A DNA stretch of 11,716 nucleotides from an uncultured Ruminococcus sp. (GCA_902767285.1 CACXHC010000045.1:1-11716), one strand, 5' to 3'. Positions 1 to 10,917 are shown, counted from the first letter of the stretch. The notes: a model not told the origin generated them from the letters alone. Made by a program: numbers and translations.

Positions 1-13
1 TGTCCGAAGGGGT

Positions 14-38
14 GCGGGGGCGACCGGAAAGCCCCCGC
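14..38. repeat. GC-rich hairpin at the left edge
   Basis: The arms GCGGGGGC (14-21) and GCCCCCGC (31-38) pair perfectly around a 9-base loop. The flanking CCGA (4-7) and TCGG (41-44) could add an outer stem. There is no T-tract on either side, so it is not a canonical terminator. It is far richer in GC than its surroundings and resembles the GGGG/CCCC hairpin repeats at 10929-10985. It may be the end of a similar intergenic repeat cut by the window edge. Confidence 0.55.
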
Positions 39-78
39 AATCGGTTTATGATACACCAAAGTAGGAAAATAAATGTCG

Positions 79-92
79 TTTACTATAGTAAA
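79..92. other. 14-bp perfect palindrome, operator-like
   Basis: TTTACTATAGTAAA is a perfect dyad with no central spacer, which suggests a binding site for a dimeric regulator. No convincing promoter lies next to it and no gene inside the window starts here, because the nearest gene, at 213-1175, ends towards it. If functional, it would serve a gene to the left of the window. A chance palindrome in AT-rich DNA cannot be excluded. Confidence 0.3.
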
Positions 93-157
93 TGTTTTTA
101 CGCAGATATATACTATCGCAAATTAAAAACAAAGCAAAGAATTTCTTTCAATTAATT

Positions 158-199
158 AAAGTTTTTTTTTGCTTCTTTTTTTTTTCAAAAAAAAAGAAG
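158..199 (-). repeat. T/A hairpin repeat, copy 1, downstream of the rluA-like gene
   Basis: The core hairpin is CTTC (172-175), T10, C, A9, GAAG (196-199), with an AAAG plus T9 flank at 158-170. Read in the direction of the neighbouring minus-strand gene, it lies about 14 bases after the stop codon and is followed by an A-run and CTTT. It shares its apex (T-run, C, A-run) and flank with three other hairpins in the window. It may end transcription of the pseudouridine synthase gene, but a canonical T-tract directly after the stem is missing. Confidence 0.6.
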
Positions 200-212
200 A
201 GAAAAAACAAAG

Positions 213-1175
213 TTAATTGATAGGTGTAATGTAGTCCCAAAACCAAATTTTATCTAATTCGAAGATTTTGCCGTTAAGATACTCCAAATCTTCGCCGGAA
301 GTTGTGAAGGCAAACTCAAGCTTATACGAACACAACGCCTGCCATTTCAATGGGATATTTTTGTTTTGTGCATTAGTACCGTATTTACCGTCACCGACAA
401 GAGGGTGACCTATGTAAGCCATGTGACTTCTGATTTGGTGAGTTCTACCCGTAAGAAGTTCAATTTCGAGCAAGCTCATGTTTTTGTATGTTTGCAATAC
501 GGTATATTTTGTTTTTATGGTTTTGCTGTCGGGGGAGGGGGCAGACGAAATATATACTCGATTCTGTTTCTCGTTTTTTACAAGATAATCGCTAAGCATG
601 GCACTTTTTTTCTTCGGCACTCCGTGAACAAGACATAAATAATATTTTTTTATTTCTCTGTCTTTTATTTTTTGATTGAGAATTCTCAACGCTGTTGCAT
701 TTTTTGCCCCTATGACGATTCCTCCTGTGTTACGGTCGATTCTGTTCGCCAGTGCCGGAGCAAAGGAGTTTTCGTCTTTGGGGTCGTATTCTCCTTTGTC
801 GTACATATAATGTTGAAATCTTGCAAGCAACGAGTCAAAATGATATGTTTCATCAGGGTGACACAAAACTCCTGTTGGCTTGTTCATCAAAATTATATTT
901 TCGTCCTCGTAGACTATATCTAATTTTGAGGGGGCTTTGAGAAAATCGTAAGTGTCGTATTGAGGTTCTTCAAAAAATTCGTCTTTTATGTATAGAGTGA
1001 GTTTGTCGCCCTCGTGCAGGCGAGTCGATATTTCGCACTTCTTGCCGTTCACCTTTATATATTTTGTGCGAATATATTTGTACATCAGGGATTTGGGCAT
1101 ATTTTTAAATCGCTTTGAAATAAATTTGTCGAGTCGCTGGTCAGCATCGTTTTTGTTTATTATAATTTCTCTCAT
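213..1175 (-). CDS. RluA-family pseudouridine synthase
   Basis: Probable cytoplasmic enzyme that converts specific uridines of RNA, most likely 23S rRNA, to pseudouridine. At 320 residues it has the usual length of RluC/RluD-type enzymes. Residues about 12-62 fit an S4-like RNA-binding domain, and the catalytic domain starts near residue 85. The active-site motif reads ANRIDRNTGG, with catalytic Asp147; the more common form is HRLDxxTSG, and the NRID variant is common in Clostridia from memory. The second family motif GRTHQIR is at 243-249, followed by GHPLVGDGKYG. The ATG at 1173-1175 has GGAG six bases upstream (1182-1185), which supports this start. It lies 78 bases downstream of adhE on the same strand but behind a terminator, and I see no strong promoter of its own. 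The exact target uridine cannot be told from sequence. Confidence 0.92.
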   Translation of the reverse strand: MREIIINKNDADQRLDKFISKRFKNMPKSLMYKYIRTKYIKVNGKKCEISTRLHEGDKLTLYIKDEFFEEPQYDTYDFLKAPSKLDIVYEDENIILMNKPTGVLCHPDETYHFDSLLARFQHYMYDKGEYDPKDENSFAPALANRIDRNTGGIVIGAKNATALRILNQKIKDREIKKYYLCLVHGVPKKKSAMLSDYLVKNEKQNRVYISSAPSPDSKTIKTKYTVLQTYKNMSLLEIELLTGRTHQIRSHMAYIGHPLVGDGKYGTNAQNKNIPLKWQALCSYKLEFAFTTSGEDLEYLNGKIFELDKIWFWDYITPIN

Positions 1176-1210
1176 GAATTACTCCGAATATTTTTATTTT
1201 GCAGTAAATA

Positions 1211-1239
1211 ACTGCACCGATACAAAAAATCGGTGCAGT
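1211..1239 (-). terminator. Intrinsic terminator of adhE
   Basis: The 11-bp perfect stem ACTGCACCGAT / ATCGGTGCAGT has a 7-base loop (1222-1228). It begins 15 bases after the adhE stop codon. Read on the minus strand the stem is followed by TTATTT, a short T-rich tail. It separates adhE from the rluA-like gene; some read-through is likely because the tail is weak and the downstream gene lacks a clear promoter. Confidence 0.78.
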
Positions 1240-1253
1240 ATAAATTTCAGATA

Positions 1254-3872
1254 TTATACGGTTTTGTCTTTTCCGTAGTAAGCGTTGATATACATTTGCT
1301 TTATTTCGCTGATAAGCGGGTATCTCGGGTTTGCACCTGTGCATTGGTCATCAAAAGCCTGCTCGCACATTTTGTCAAGACTTGCAAAGAAATCCTGCTC
1401 GCTTATGCCATACTCGGCGATAGATTTCTTTATGCCGATTTTCTCTTTTAACTCGTTTATTGCAGATATAAGATTTTCGAGCTTCTCTTCATCGGTATTT
1501 CCGCCAAGACCAAGATAATCGGCAACTTCAGCATATCGAGCGAGTGTGTGCGGGTGGTCGTACTGACTGAAAGTACCCATTTTTACGGGAACTTCCACAG
1601 CATTGAATCTGATAACTTGATTTATCATAAGTGCATTTGCTACGCCGTGCGGAAGATGATGGAATGCTCCCAATTTGTGAGCCATCGAGTGACATACTCC
1701 GAGAAAAGCGTTTGCAAATGCGATTCCAGCCATTGTTGCGGCATTAGCCATTTTTTCACGGGCAACAGGGTCGGACGCACCGTTTTCATAAGCTCTGGGC
1801 AGATACTCAAATATATTCTTTATCGCACGAAGTCCGATTCCGTCAGTATAATCAGTAGCCATAACAGAAGCGTATGCCTCAAGTACATGAGTAACAGCGT
1901 CAATACCTGATGCCGCCGTAAGTCCCTTTGGAGCGGTCATGTGATAATCTGTATCAATAATAGCCATATTCGGCAAGAGTTCGTAATCCGCAAGAGGATA
2001 TTTAACGCCCGAACGCTCGTCTGTTATAACTGCAAAAGGTGTAACCTCCGAACCTGTACCCGCTGATGTCGATATTGCTATAAAATACGCTTTTTCGCCC
2101 ATTTTTGGGAATGTGTATATTCTTTTTCTAATATCGACAAAACGCATAGCCATATCAAGAAAATCAACTTCAGGGTGTTCGTACAGTACCCACATAATTT
2201 TTCCTGCGTCCATAGCCGAACCGCCGCCCAAAGCGATAATTGTATCAGGCTTGAACTGCTTCATAAGCTCTGCACCTTCGATTGCACAAGCCAAAGACGG
2301 ATCGGGAGCAACATTTGAGAATGTCGTATATTCGATACCAAGCTCGTGGAGCTTGTCAGTAATTGGTTTTGTATAACCGTTGTTAAAAAGAAAACTGTCG
2401 GTTACAATGAATGCTCTCTTTTTGTTCATCGTTTTAAGTTCCGAAAGAGCAACAGGCAAACAACCTTTTTTAAAGTAAATTTTTTCGGGAGTTCTGAACC
2501 ACAGCATATTTTCTCGCCTTTCCGCTACCGTTTTTATATTGAGTAGATGTTTTACACCGACATTTTCCGATACTGAGTTTCCTCCCCAAGAACCACAGCC
2601 AAGCGTAAGCGACGGAACAAGTCTGAAATTATAAAGATCACCTATACCGCCGAGCGATGACGGAGTATTTATAATAAGACGGCAAGTTTTCATACGCTCT
2701 GAGAATTTCATTAATTTTTCACGCTCGTTAACGTTGTCTATCCAAAGAACAGCCGTATGACCCAAACCGCCGTTATTTCTGAGAAGAGTATCGGCAATAT
2801 CGAGAGCATTATCAAAATCGGCAGATTTATACATACCCAAAACGGTGGTAAGTTTCTCATGACCGAATGCCTCATCGGGGTCGGTTCTTTCAGCTTCGCC
2901 AATAATGACCTTTACTGTTTCGGGAATCTCAAAACCAGCCATTTTTGCTATGGTATGCGGTTTTTGACCTACTATTTTAGCATTCAAAGAACCATTTATA
3001 AACATTGTCGAACGAATTTTATCTTTTTCCTCATCGTTAAGGAAATAACAACCACGTTTTTCAAATTCGGCTTTTACGGCATCATAAATTTTGGCATCGG
3101 CGATTACGGTTTGTTCCGTAGCACAAATCATGCCATTATCGAATGTTTTTGAGTGAATTATTGAGCTGACGGCATTCACAATATCAGCCGAAGGATCTAT
3201 TATAGCCGATGCGTTACCGGCACCAACACCAATTGCGGGTGTACCGCTTGAGTATGCGGCTTTAACCATACCGGGGCCGCCTGTTGCGAGAATTATATCT
3301 GCCTCTCGCATAAGTTTATTGGTCAGGTCGAGTGACGGAACATCTATCCAAGCAATTATATTTTCCGGAGCCCCGGCTTTTACTGCCGCATCAAGAACGA
3401 TTTTAGCCGCTGCTATTGTTGATTGTTTAGCTCTGGGGTGAGGACTTATTATAACAGCATTTCTCGTTTTGAGTGCAAGAAGTGTTTTGAATATCGCAGT
3501 CGATGTGGGGTTGGTCGTAGGAATAACCGCACCGATAATGCCGATAGGCTCAGCGATTTTTATAATGCCGTAAGCCTTATCTTCTTCTACAACACCGCAA
3601 GTTTGGGTATCTTTGTACGTATTATAGATATACTCAGCGGCGTAATGATTCTTGATAACTTTATCTTCTACGATACCCATGCCGGTTTCTTCGACAGCCA
3701 ACTTAGCAAGGGGGATTCGTTCATTATTTGCCGCCAAAGCCGCAGCTTTAAAGATAGCGTCCACTTGTTCCTGCGAATAAGTGGCATATTTTTCTTGAGC
3801 TGCACGAACTTCTGCGAGTTTTTTCTCAAAAGTTTCGGAACTGTTTACAACAGTGTACTCGTTTTCACTCAT
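1254..3872 (-). CDS. adhE: Bifunctional acetaldehyde-CoA / alcohol dehydrogenase AdhE
   Basis: Reduces acetyl-CoA to acetaldehyde and then to ethanol with two NADH, regenerating NAD+ in fermentation; homologues form cytoplasmic helical filaments called spirosomes. The 872 residues match the family length. The N-terminal half is a CoA-acylating aldehyde dehydrogenase: IGVGAGN (214-220) and the catalytic cysteine in GMICATEQ (Cys250). A linker follows near 445-465. The C-terminal half is an iron-dependent alcohol dehydrogenase with the nucleotide motif GGGSAMDAGK (549-558) and predicted Fe ligands Asp658, His662, His728 and His742, spaced as in E. coli AdhE. Both active sites look intact. The ATG is preceded by AGGAGAG (3879-3885), spacing six. 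It is transcribed divergently from the ATP synthase operon, with its own promoter and a Rex-like site upstream and a terminator downstream, so it appears monocistronic. Confidence 0.97.
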   Translation of the reverse strand: MSENEYTVVNSSETFEKKLAEVRAAQEKYATYSQEQVDAIFKAAALAANNERIPLAKLAVEETGMGIVEDKVIKNHYAAEYIYNTYKDTQTCGVVEEDKAYGIIKIAEPIGIIGAVIPTTNPTSTAIFKTLLALKTRNAVIISPHPRAKQSTIAAAKIVLDAAVKAGAPENIIAWIDVPSLDLTNKLMREADIILATGGPGMVKAAYSSGTPAIGVGAGNASAIIDPSADIVNAVSSIIHSKTFDNGMICATEQTVIADAKIYDAVKAEFEKRGCYFLNDEEKDKIRSTMFINGSLNAKIVGQKPHTIAKMAGFEIPETVKVIIGEAERTDPDEAFGHEKLTTVLGMYKSADFDNALDIADTLLRNNGGLGHTAVLWIDNVNEREKLMKFSERMKTCRLIINTPSSLGGIGDLYNFRLVPSLTLGCGSWGGNSVSENVGVKHLLNIKTVAERRENMLWFRTPEKIYFKKGCLPVALSELKTMNKKRAFIVTDSFLFNNGYTKPITDKLHELGIEYTTFSNVAPDPSLACAIEGAELMKQFKPDTIIALGGGSAMDAGKIMWVLYEHPEVDFLDMAMRFVDIRKRIYTFPKMGEKAYFIAISTSAGTGSEVTPFAVITDERSGVKYPLADYELLPNMAIIDTDYHMTAPKGLTAASGIDAVTHVLEAYASVMATDYTDGIGLRAIKNIFEYLPRAYENGASDPVAREKMANAATMAGIAFANAFLGVCHSMAHKLGAFHHLPHGVANALMINQVIRFNAVEVPVKMGTFSQYDHPHTLARYAEVADYLGLGGNTDEEKLENLISAINELKEKIGIKKSIAEYGISEQDFFASLDKMCEQAFDDQCTGANPRYPLISEIKQMYINAYYGKDKTV

Positions 3873-3913
3873 AAATAACTCTCCTGACTATAAACAAACT
3901 CTCTATTTTTTTA

Positions 3914-3930
3914 GGAGAAAATCATTCTCC
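3914..3930 (-). promoter_or_regulatory. Hairpin in the adhE leader
   Basis: GGAGAA and TTCTCC form a perfect 6-bp stem with a 5-base loop. With the predicted adhE start of transcription near 3935 it falls at the 5' end of the mRNA. It could stabilise the transcript or act as a DNA operator. No T-tract typical of an attenuator is present: on the transcript strand it is followed by TA7. Confidence 0.4.
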
Positions 3931-3933
3931 ACA

Positions 3934-3951
3934 TTGTAACTATAATAACAT
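3934..3951. promoter_or_regulatory. Rex-like operator of adhE
   Basis: TTGTAAC-TATA-ATAACAT matches the published Rex consensus TTGTTAA-N4-TTAACAA at 10 of 14 defined positions, with the correct 4-base spacer. It covers the predicted adhE -10 box, where a repressor would block RNA polymerase. Rex is the NADH/NAD+ sensing repressor known to control adhE in Clostridia. The AT-rich context makes a chance match possible, and the two half-sites agree with each other at only 4 of 7 positions. Confidence 0.45.
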
Positions 3952-3970
3952 ATTATATATTTTTTTTCAA
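3942..3970 (-). promoter_or_regulatory. Predicted adhE promoter
   Basis: On the minus strand TTGAAA (3965-3970) and TATTAT (3942-3947) are separated by exactly 17 bases, each one mismatch from the sigma-A consensus. This gives a start near 3935 and a leader of about 63 bases. An alternative perfect -10 box TATAAT at 3952-3957 lacks a usable -35 box at 16-18 bases. Confidence 0.55.
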
Positions 3971-4059
3971 TACAAAACCGATAACATTTTAGGAAAACTT
4001 TCCGAACTTCCCAAAAAAGATAATTAACGTTGGATAGTAAAATTTCCGTAAACGAACAA

Positions 4060-4095
4060 AAAGTTTTTTTGGTTCTTTTTTTTCAAAAAAAGAAC
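4060..4095. repeat. T/A hairpin repeat, copy 2
   Basis: The core is GTTC (4072-4075), T8, C, A7, GAAC (4092-4095), preceded by AAAG plus T7 and GG. It has the same architecture as copy 1, but the closing bases of the stem differ and still pair. It lies between two divergent promoters, so it cannot serve as the terminator of either gene here. Its placement argues for a dispersed repeat rather than a gene-specific signal. Confidence 0.6.
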
Positions 4096-4128
4096 AAAAA
4101 AAGGACAATAAAAAATGAATTTTACATA

Positions 4129-4157
4129 TTGATAAAAAAATTAATTTTTGGTATAAT
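4129..4157 (+). promoter_or_regulatory. Sigma-A type promoter of the ATP synthase operon
   Basis: TTGATA (4129-4134) and a perfect TATAAT (4152-4157) are separated by 17 bases. Transcription would start near 4164, leaving a leader of about 47 bases to the atpI ATG. It is the best promoter match in the window, consistent with constitutive high expression of the operon. Confidence 0.85.
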
Positions 4158-4210
4158 GTCATTGGTCGTTTGAATTGTTCAAAAATAATTTAAAAAGCGT
4201 GGCGAACGAT

Positions 4211-4636
4211 ATGAAAAAAATTGATCCGACGGTCAAAAGCGAAACGTTGTACATATCTGCTTGGACTATTCTGTTAAGTGTTTTGATGCAGTCGGTATTT
4301 CTTATTGTGGGGCTATGGAAATTAGATGTTTTGTTTGGCAATCTCATTTCGGGGGCTTGTGCCGTGCTGAACTTCTTTCTGATGGGAATAACGGTACAAA
4401 AAGCTCTTGGGGAAAAATACAGTGATGAGAAAAATGCTTCTCAGCTCATGAGATTTTCGCAAAGTATGCGAATGTTGATGCAGTTGGCTCTTGTTGCTAC
4501 TGGAGCATATTTCTTTAATCCGGTTGCTGCGATAATTCCGATATTTTTTCCACGAATTGCGGTGACTTTCCGACCTCTTTTCAACAAAAAAGATATCAAA
4601 GACGTTTCGGATAATGCCTCGGACGATTCAGAATGA
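4211..4636 (+). CDS. atpI: ATP synthase subunit I-like protein (AtpI)
   Basis: Small membrane protein encoded first in the operon; the family is thought to help assemble the c-ring, and in some species to take part in Mg2+ or Ca2+ handling. From this ATG it has 141 residues with four hydrophobic segments (about 13-36, 42-64, 84-101 and 103-122) and an acidic, hydrophilic C-terminus. Sequence conservation in the family is low, so the call rests mainly on topology and position. The frame is open from a TTG at 4175 and a GTG at 4199, but the TTG would be only about 11 bases after the predicted transcription start and neither has a Shine-Dalgarno sequence. The ATG is therefore preferred, although its own ribosome binding site is also weak. 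Low translation of this first gene would fit its non-structural role. Confidence 0.78.
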   Translation: MKKIDPTVKSETLYISAWTILLSVLMQSVFLIVGLWKLDVLFGNLISGACAVLNFFLMGITVQKALGEKYSDEKNASQLMRFSQSMRMLMQLALVATGAYFFNPVAAIIPIFFPRIAVTFRPLFNKKDIKDVSDNASDDSE

Positions 4637-4669
4637 CAAACCAATAAAAAAAGGTGGTGGAACATTAAA

Positions 4670-5572
4670 GTGAAAAAAAGAAAGTACAGTGCAAAATTTA
4701 AGGCGGTAGACGCTTTCTTGATTGCGTGTATGATTTTGCCGATACTGTTTGGAATAATGCTGTACGTCATGTTTACTCCAGAATCGAGCGGAATAGAAAT
4801 ATCGGGTGCGAGAATATATTTTACTCTAAATACGCCCGTACAGCCTCTTCCGATAACCGAATCGCAAGTAAATTCATGGATAGTAATAATTTCGGTGTTC
4901 TTCCTTTGCCTGTATCTTACGCACGGACTTTCCGCAACCAATCCCACAAAACGACAGCACATAGTCGAATGGGCATTGGAGCAAACAAAAAAATTGGTTA
5001 GCGACAATATGGGTGAGTTTTTTGATGAATTTGCTCCCTTTGTGGCAGCTATAATGATGTTATCAGCATTCTCAAGCCTAATAACGCTTGTGGGACTGTA
5101 TCCCCCGACTTCGGATTTGAATGTCGTTGGCGGTTGGGCTTTGCTCGTTTTTGTGCTGATAACTTACTACAAATTCAAGTGCGGTGCAGTCCATTATTTG
5201 AAGAGCTTCGCCGAGCCGGTGGCATTCCTCACTCCGCTTAACGTTATAAGTGAGTTTGCTACGCCTGTATCGATGGCATTCCGTCATTACGGTAATATTT
5301 TGTCGGGATCGGTAATATCGGTACTTGTCGCGGCATCGTTGCAGGAACTCTCAAAAATTATATTTGGTAAATTACCGGGATTTTTGGGCAGTATTCCGTT
5401 CTTACAAATCGGTTTGCCGGCAGTCCTCTCAATATACTTCGATGTATTCAGCGGACTCTTGCAAGCATTCATTTTTGCTATGTTGACTATGCTTTACATT
5501 TCTTCGGGCTTCCCTGAGGAAGATTACAAAGCTAAATTATTAAAGAAAAGTGCCGTAAAGGCAAATACTTAA
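4670..5572 (+). CDS. atpB: F0F1 ATP synthase subunit a
   Basis: Stator channel subunit of the membrane F0 sector; it provides the two half-channels through which ions reach and leave the c-ring. The 300-residue protein has five or six hydrophobic segments. The essential arginine that faces the c-ring is Arg205 in the segment AFRHYGNILSG, matching the R-x-x-G-N core of the family. The conserved PPTSDLN segment is at 145-151. The start is GTG, supported by the sequence AAGGTGGTGG at 4651-4660, nine bases upstream. It follows atpI by 33 bases and is followed by atpE after 15 bases. The sequence is intact. Confidence 0.96.
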   Translation: MKKRKYSAKFKAVDAFLIACMILPILFGIMLYVMFTPESSGIEISGARIYFTLNTPVQPLPITESQVNSWIVIISVFFLCLYLTHGLSATNPTKRQHIVEWALEQTKKLVSDNMGEFFDEFAPFVAAIMMLSAFSSLITLVGLYPPTSDLNVVGGWALLVFVLITYYKFKCGAVHYLKSFAEPVAFLTPLNVISEFATPVSMAFRHYGNILSGSVISVLVAASLQELSKIIFGKLPGFLGSIPFLQIGLPAVLSIYFDVFSGLLQAFIFAMLTMLYISSGFPEEDYKAKLLKKSAVKANT

Positions 5573-5878
<306 letters not shown>

Positions 5879-5893
5879 TAGGAGTTGTTTTTT

Positions 5894-6409
5894 ATGCAAT
5901 CATCTGAGGTTATATCTGTCAACATTTGGCAGATGATAATATCAATACTTAACCTTTTGATTTTATACGCCATTTTAAAAAAATTGCTTTTCAAACCCGT
6001 GCAAAATATGCTCGTACAGCGTCAGAACATAATAAAAACAAATTTTGATAATGCCAAACTCGCTGAAGCCGAAGCCGAAAAAAGCAAAAAACTCTATGAA
6101 GAAAAACTCGGTCAGGCTGATACAGAGGCTGCTCAAATAATAAAAGACGCTAAGCAAAAAGCCGAAAGAAAAAGCGATAAAATAATACAAAATGCCAAAG
6201 ATAAAGCAGACGGCATTGTTAGTCAGGCTAAAACCGATGCAAATTTAGAGTATCAAAAAGTGCAGGCAGATATAAGAAACGAAATAACACAGGTTTCAAC
6301 TATGCTCAGCGAAAAAATACTCGAAAGAGAAATAAATACAGACGACCACAGAAAACTTATAGATTCGTTTATTGAGAATTTAGGTGACGATTATGACTCA
6401 GACCAGTAA
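5894..6409 (+). CDS. atpF: F0F1 ATP synthase subunit b
   Basis: Peripheral stalk subunit that links the membrane sector to F1 and resists rotation. The 171 residues consist of one N-terminal transmembrane helix (about 9-31), a basic junction (KKLLFKP), and a long Ala/Lys/Glu-rich helix predicted as coiled coil (about 45-150), ending in an acidic tail. Length and layout are typical. The frame is open from a TTG at 5885, but GGAG at 5881-5884 is nine bases before the ATG at 5894, so the ATG is chosen. Its last 17 bases overlap the start of atpH, which suggests coupled translation. Confidence 0.95.
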   Translation: MQSSEVISVNIWQMIISILNLLILYAILKKLLFKPVQNMLVQRQNIIKTNFDNAKLAEAEAEKSKKLYEEKLGQADTEAAQIIKDAKQKAERKSDKIIQNAKDKADGIVSQAKTDANLEYQKVQADIRNEITQVSTMLSEKILEREINTDDHRKLIDSFIENLGDDYDSDQ

Positions 6410-6929
6410 GGAATATGCCGAGGCATTATTCTCGCTTGCTGCCGAAGAAAATATGCTCAATGACGTTTCTAAAGGCTTAAATCTCGTTTTGGCTCAATTG
6501 CGAGGAAATCCCGAGTATGTAGATTTCCTCGCATCTCCCAATATTCCCATAGTTGACCGCCTAAAAGCAATTGATGAGGCTTTTGCAGATTCGGTGTGCG
6601 AATACGTCATCTCTTTTTTGAAGATACTTTGCGAAAAAGGCAGTGTTCGTAATGTTTATAAAATCATTCTTGATTTTGAAGGTCTGTATCAAGCCTCTCA
6701 GGGAATAGCGACCGCACGAGTTATTTCGGCAGTATCGCTCAAGAAAGCTGAAAAAGAAAAATTACAGCATAAACTTGAGAAAATGTGCGGTAAAAAAGTC
6801 GTTATGGAGTGCATAGTCAGTAAGGCGATACTTGGCGGAATGATAGTTTATATAGATGGAAAAGTTCTTGACGGCAGTCTTAAACGCAGACTGCATGACA
6901 TTAAGGAAGTGATAGAAAATGAGTCGTAA
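6393..6929 (+). CDS. atpH: F0F1 ATP synthase subunit delta
   Basis: Soluble OSCP/delta-family subunit that sits on top of F1 and holds the b-stalk. From this ATG it has 178 residues: a helical N-terminal domain (about 1-105) beginning SKEYAEALF, and a C-terminal domain with the family signature region at about 146-166 ([19 protein letters not shown]). The frame also opens at GTG 6384, but AGGTGA at 6382-6387 is placed five bases before the ATG at 6393 and overlaps the GTG, so the ATG is preferred. It overlaps atpF upstream by 17 bases and atpA downstream by 11. Confidence 0.95.
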   Translation: MTQTSKEYAEALFSLAAEENMLNDVSKGLNLVLAQLRGNPEYVDFLASPNIPIVDRLKAIDEAFADSVCEYVISFLKILCEKGSVRNVYKIILDFEGLYQASQGIATARVISAVSLKKAEKEKLQHKLEKMCGKKVVMECIVSKAILGGMIVYIDGKVLDGSLKRRLHDIKEVIENES

Positions 6930-8412
6930 GCCTGAAGAAATAAGCAGTATTATCAAAAAGCAGATAAAAGATTATAAATCAAGAATAGAAATGGCTGAAA
7001 CCGGAACGGTTGTTCTTGTCGGTGATGGAATAGCAAGAGTTTACGGCTTGCGTGAGTGCATGGCAAGCGAACTTCTTGAATTTGAGGACGGCTCTTACGG
7101 AATGGCTCAAAACCTCGAAACCGAAACTGTTTCGGTAGCTATTCTTTCAGATACAAATAATATCAGAGAAGGCACGACAGTAAGACGAACAGGAAGAGTT
7201 CTTTCTGTTCCTGTTGGTGAATCACTCTTAGGCAGAGTGGTTAATGCTCTTGGTGAGCCTATTGACGGCAAAGGTCCGGCAATTTGCAAAAAAACAAAGC
7301 CTATCGAAGCGGAGGCTCCCGGAATAATCGAAAGAAAAAGCGTATCAAGACCAATGCAGACAGGAATAAAGGCTATTGATAGTATGATACCTATCGGCAG
7401 AGGTCAGAGAGAACTTATTATCGGTGACCGCCAAACGGGTAAAACCGAAATTGCAATAGATACTATAATCAATCAAAAAAATACAGGTGTTCTCTGCATT
7501 TATGTGGCAATAGGTCAAAAAGCAAGTTCGGTTGTACAGCTTGCGAACGAGCTTTCCCGTGCAGGAGCTATGGATTATACAACCATTGTTTCGGCATCTG
7601 CCGCTGATAGTGCTCCTCTTCAATATATCGCACCTTATACAGGTTGTGCCATGGCAGAATATTTCAGAGAACAGGGCAAAGATGTTCTTATTGTTTATGA
7701 TGATTTGAGCAAGCATGCTGTTGCATACCGTGCATTGTCGCTCCTTATCCGCAGACCGCCGGGACGTGAAGCATATCCGGGAGATGTATTCTATCTCCAT
7801 TCAAGATTACTTGAAAGAGCCGCTTGCGTAGCCGATGAATTTGGCGGCGGTTCGATAACCGCTCTTCCGATAATTGAAACTCAGGCAGGCGACGTTTCGG
7901 CATATATTCCGACAAATGTAATATCAATTACAGATGGTCAGATTTTTCTTGAAACAGAGTTATTCCATTCCGGAATCATGCCGGCGATAAACCCGGGTAT
8001 TTCGGTTAGCCGTGTCGGAGGTTCAGCACAGCTCAAGGGCATGAAAAAAGTTTCGGGAGAGCTGAAACTTCTGTATTCGCAGTACAGAGAGCTTCAGGCA
8101 TTCTCGCAGTTTGGCTCGGATCTTGACGCAGATACAAAAGCAAGACTCGCACTCGGCGAACGAATTGTTGAAGTGCTTAAGCAAAACAGAAACGCACCTG
8201 TTCATGTAGGCTGTCAGGTAGCTATTGTTTATGCGGTTACTAACGGTTATCTTAACGATATTGCCGTTGATAAAGTTCACGATTATGAAGAAAAACTGTA
8301 CGAAAAACTCCGCACCGAAAATTCCGAATTTTTAAAGAGAATCGAGGACGGATATTTTGAAGAAAGTGATATTGAATCGCTTAAAACAACGCTCAAAGAT
8401 TTAAAGAGGTGA
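6919..8412 (+). CDS. atpA: F0F1 ATP synthase subunit alpha
   Basis: Non-catalytic nucleotide-binding subunit of the alpha3-beta3 hexamer in F1. The 497 residues are the family length. The Walker A motif GDRQTGKT is at 169-176 and the Walker B strand VLIVYDD ends at Asp262. The alpha/beta family signature [10 protein letters not shown] is at 355-364, and the arginine finger that reaches into the beta catalytic site is Arg365. The ATG follows AAGGAAGTGA (6903-6912) and lies inside the end of atpH, so translation is probably coupled. No unusual substitutions were seen at the key positions. Confidence 0.98.
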   Translation: MSRKPEEISSIIKKQIKDYKSRIEMAETGTVVLVGDGIARVYGLRECMASELLEFEDGSYGMAQNLETETVSVAILSDTNNIREGTTVRRTGRVLSVPVGESLLGRVVNALGEPIDGKGPAICKKTKPIEAEAPGIIERKSVSRPMQTGIKAIDSMIPIGRGQRELIIGDRQTGKTEIAIDTIINQKNTGVLCIYVAIGQKASSVVQLANELSRAGAMDYTTIVSASAADSAPLQYIAPYTGCAMAEYFREQGKDVLIVYDDLSKHAVAYRALSLLIRRPPGREAYPGDVFYLHSRLLERAACVADEFGGGSITALPIIETQAGDVSAYIPTNVISITDGQIFLETELFHSGIMPAINPGISVSRVGGSAQLKGMKKVSGELKLLYSQYRELQAFSQFGSDLDADTKARLALGERIVEVLKQNRNAPVHVGCQVAIVYAVTNGYLNDIAVDKVHDYEEKLYEKLRTENSEFLKRIEDGYFEESDIESLKTTLKDLKR

Positions 8413-8417
8413 TTTGA

Positions 8418-10912
<2,495 letters not shown>

Positions 10913-10917
<5 letters not shown>

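Larger units (their letters stand above)
3873..4210. other. Divergent adhE / atp control region
   Basis: This gene-free stretch separates adhE (minus) from the ATP synthase operon (plus). From left to right it holds the adhE ribosome binding site, a short hairpin in the adhE leader, a Rex-like site overlapping the adhE -10 box, the adhE -35 box, a small dyad GGAAA-AC-TTTCC (3992-4003), copy 2 of the T/A hairpin repeat and the atp promoter. I see no small gene or riboswitch in it. Confidence 0.75.

Noticed and set aside
1..51. Possible C-terminus of a plus-strand gene entering from the left (open frame ending at TGA 49-51)
   Set aside because: Only 16 codons, most of them inside a GC-rich hairpin; a frame this short without recognisable sequence is not evidence of a gene.
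3423..3878. 151-residue plus-strand open frame opposite the 5' end of adhE
   Set aside because: It lies wholly antisense to a well-conserved gene, has a cysteine/serine/phenylalanine-rich composition typical of a reverse frame, and has no recognisable domain.
3971..3987. Second Rex site upstream of adhE
   Set aside because: ATAACAT recurs at 3981-3987, but the partner half-site TACAAAA does not match the consensus.
4158..4210. Riboswitch or attenuator in the atp leader
   Set aside because: The predicted leader is only about 47 bases, AT-rich and without stable stems.
4175..4210. Longer atpI start at TTG 4175
   Set aside because: It would begin about 11 bases after the predicted transcription start with no room for a ribosome binding site; kept only as an alternative.
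4441..5007. 188-residue minus-strand open frame opposite atpI/atpB
   Set aside because: It runs antisense to two real membrane-protein genes across their junction, and its hydrophobic and cysteine-rich stretches are mirror effects of those genes.
7345..7800. 151-residue minus-strand open frame opposite atpA
   Set aside because: Antisense to the Walker region of the alpha subunit, with no family resemblance and no ribosome binding site that stands out.
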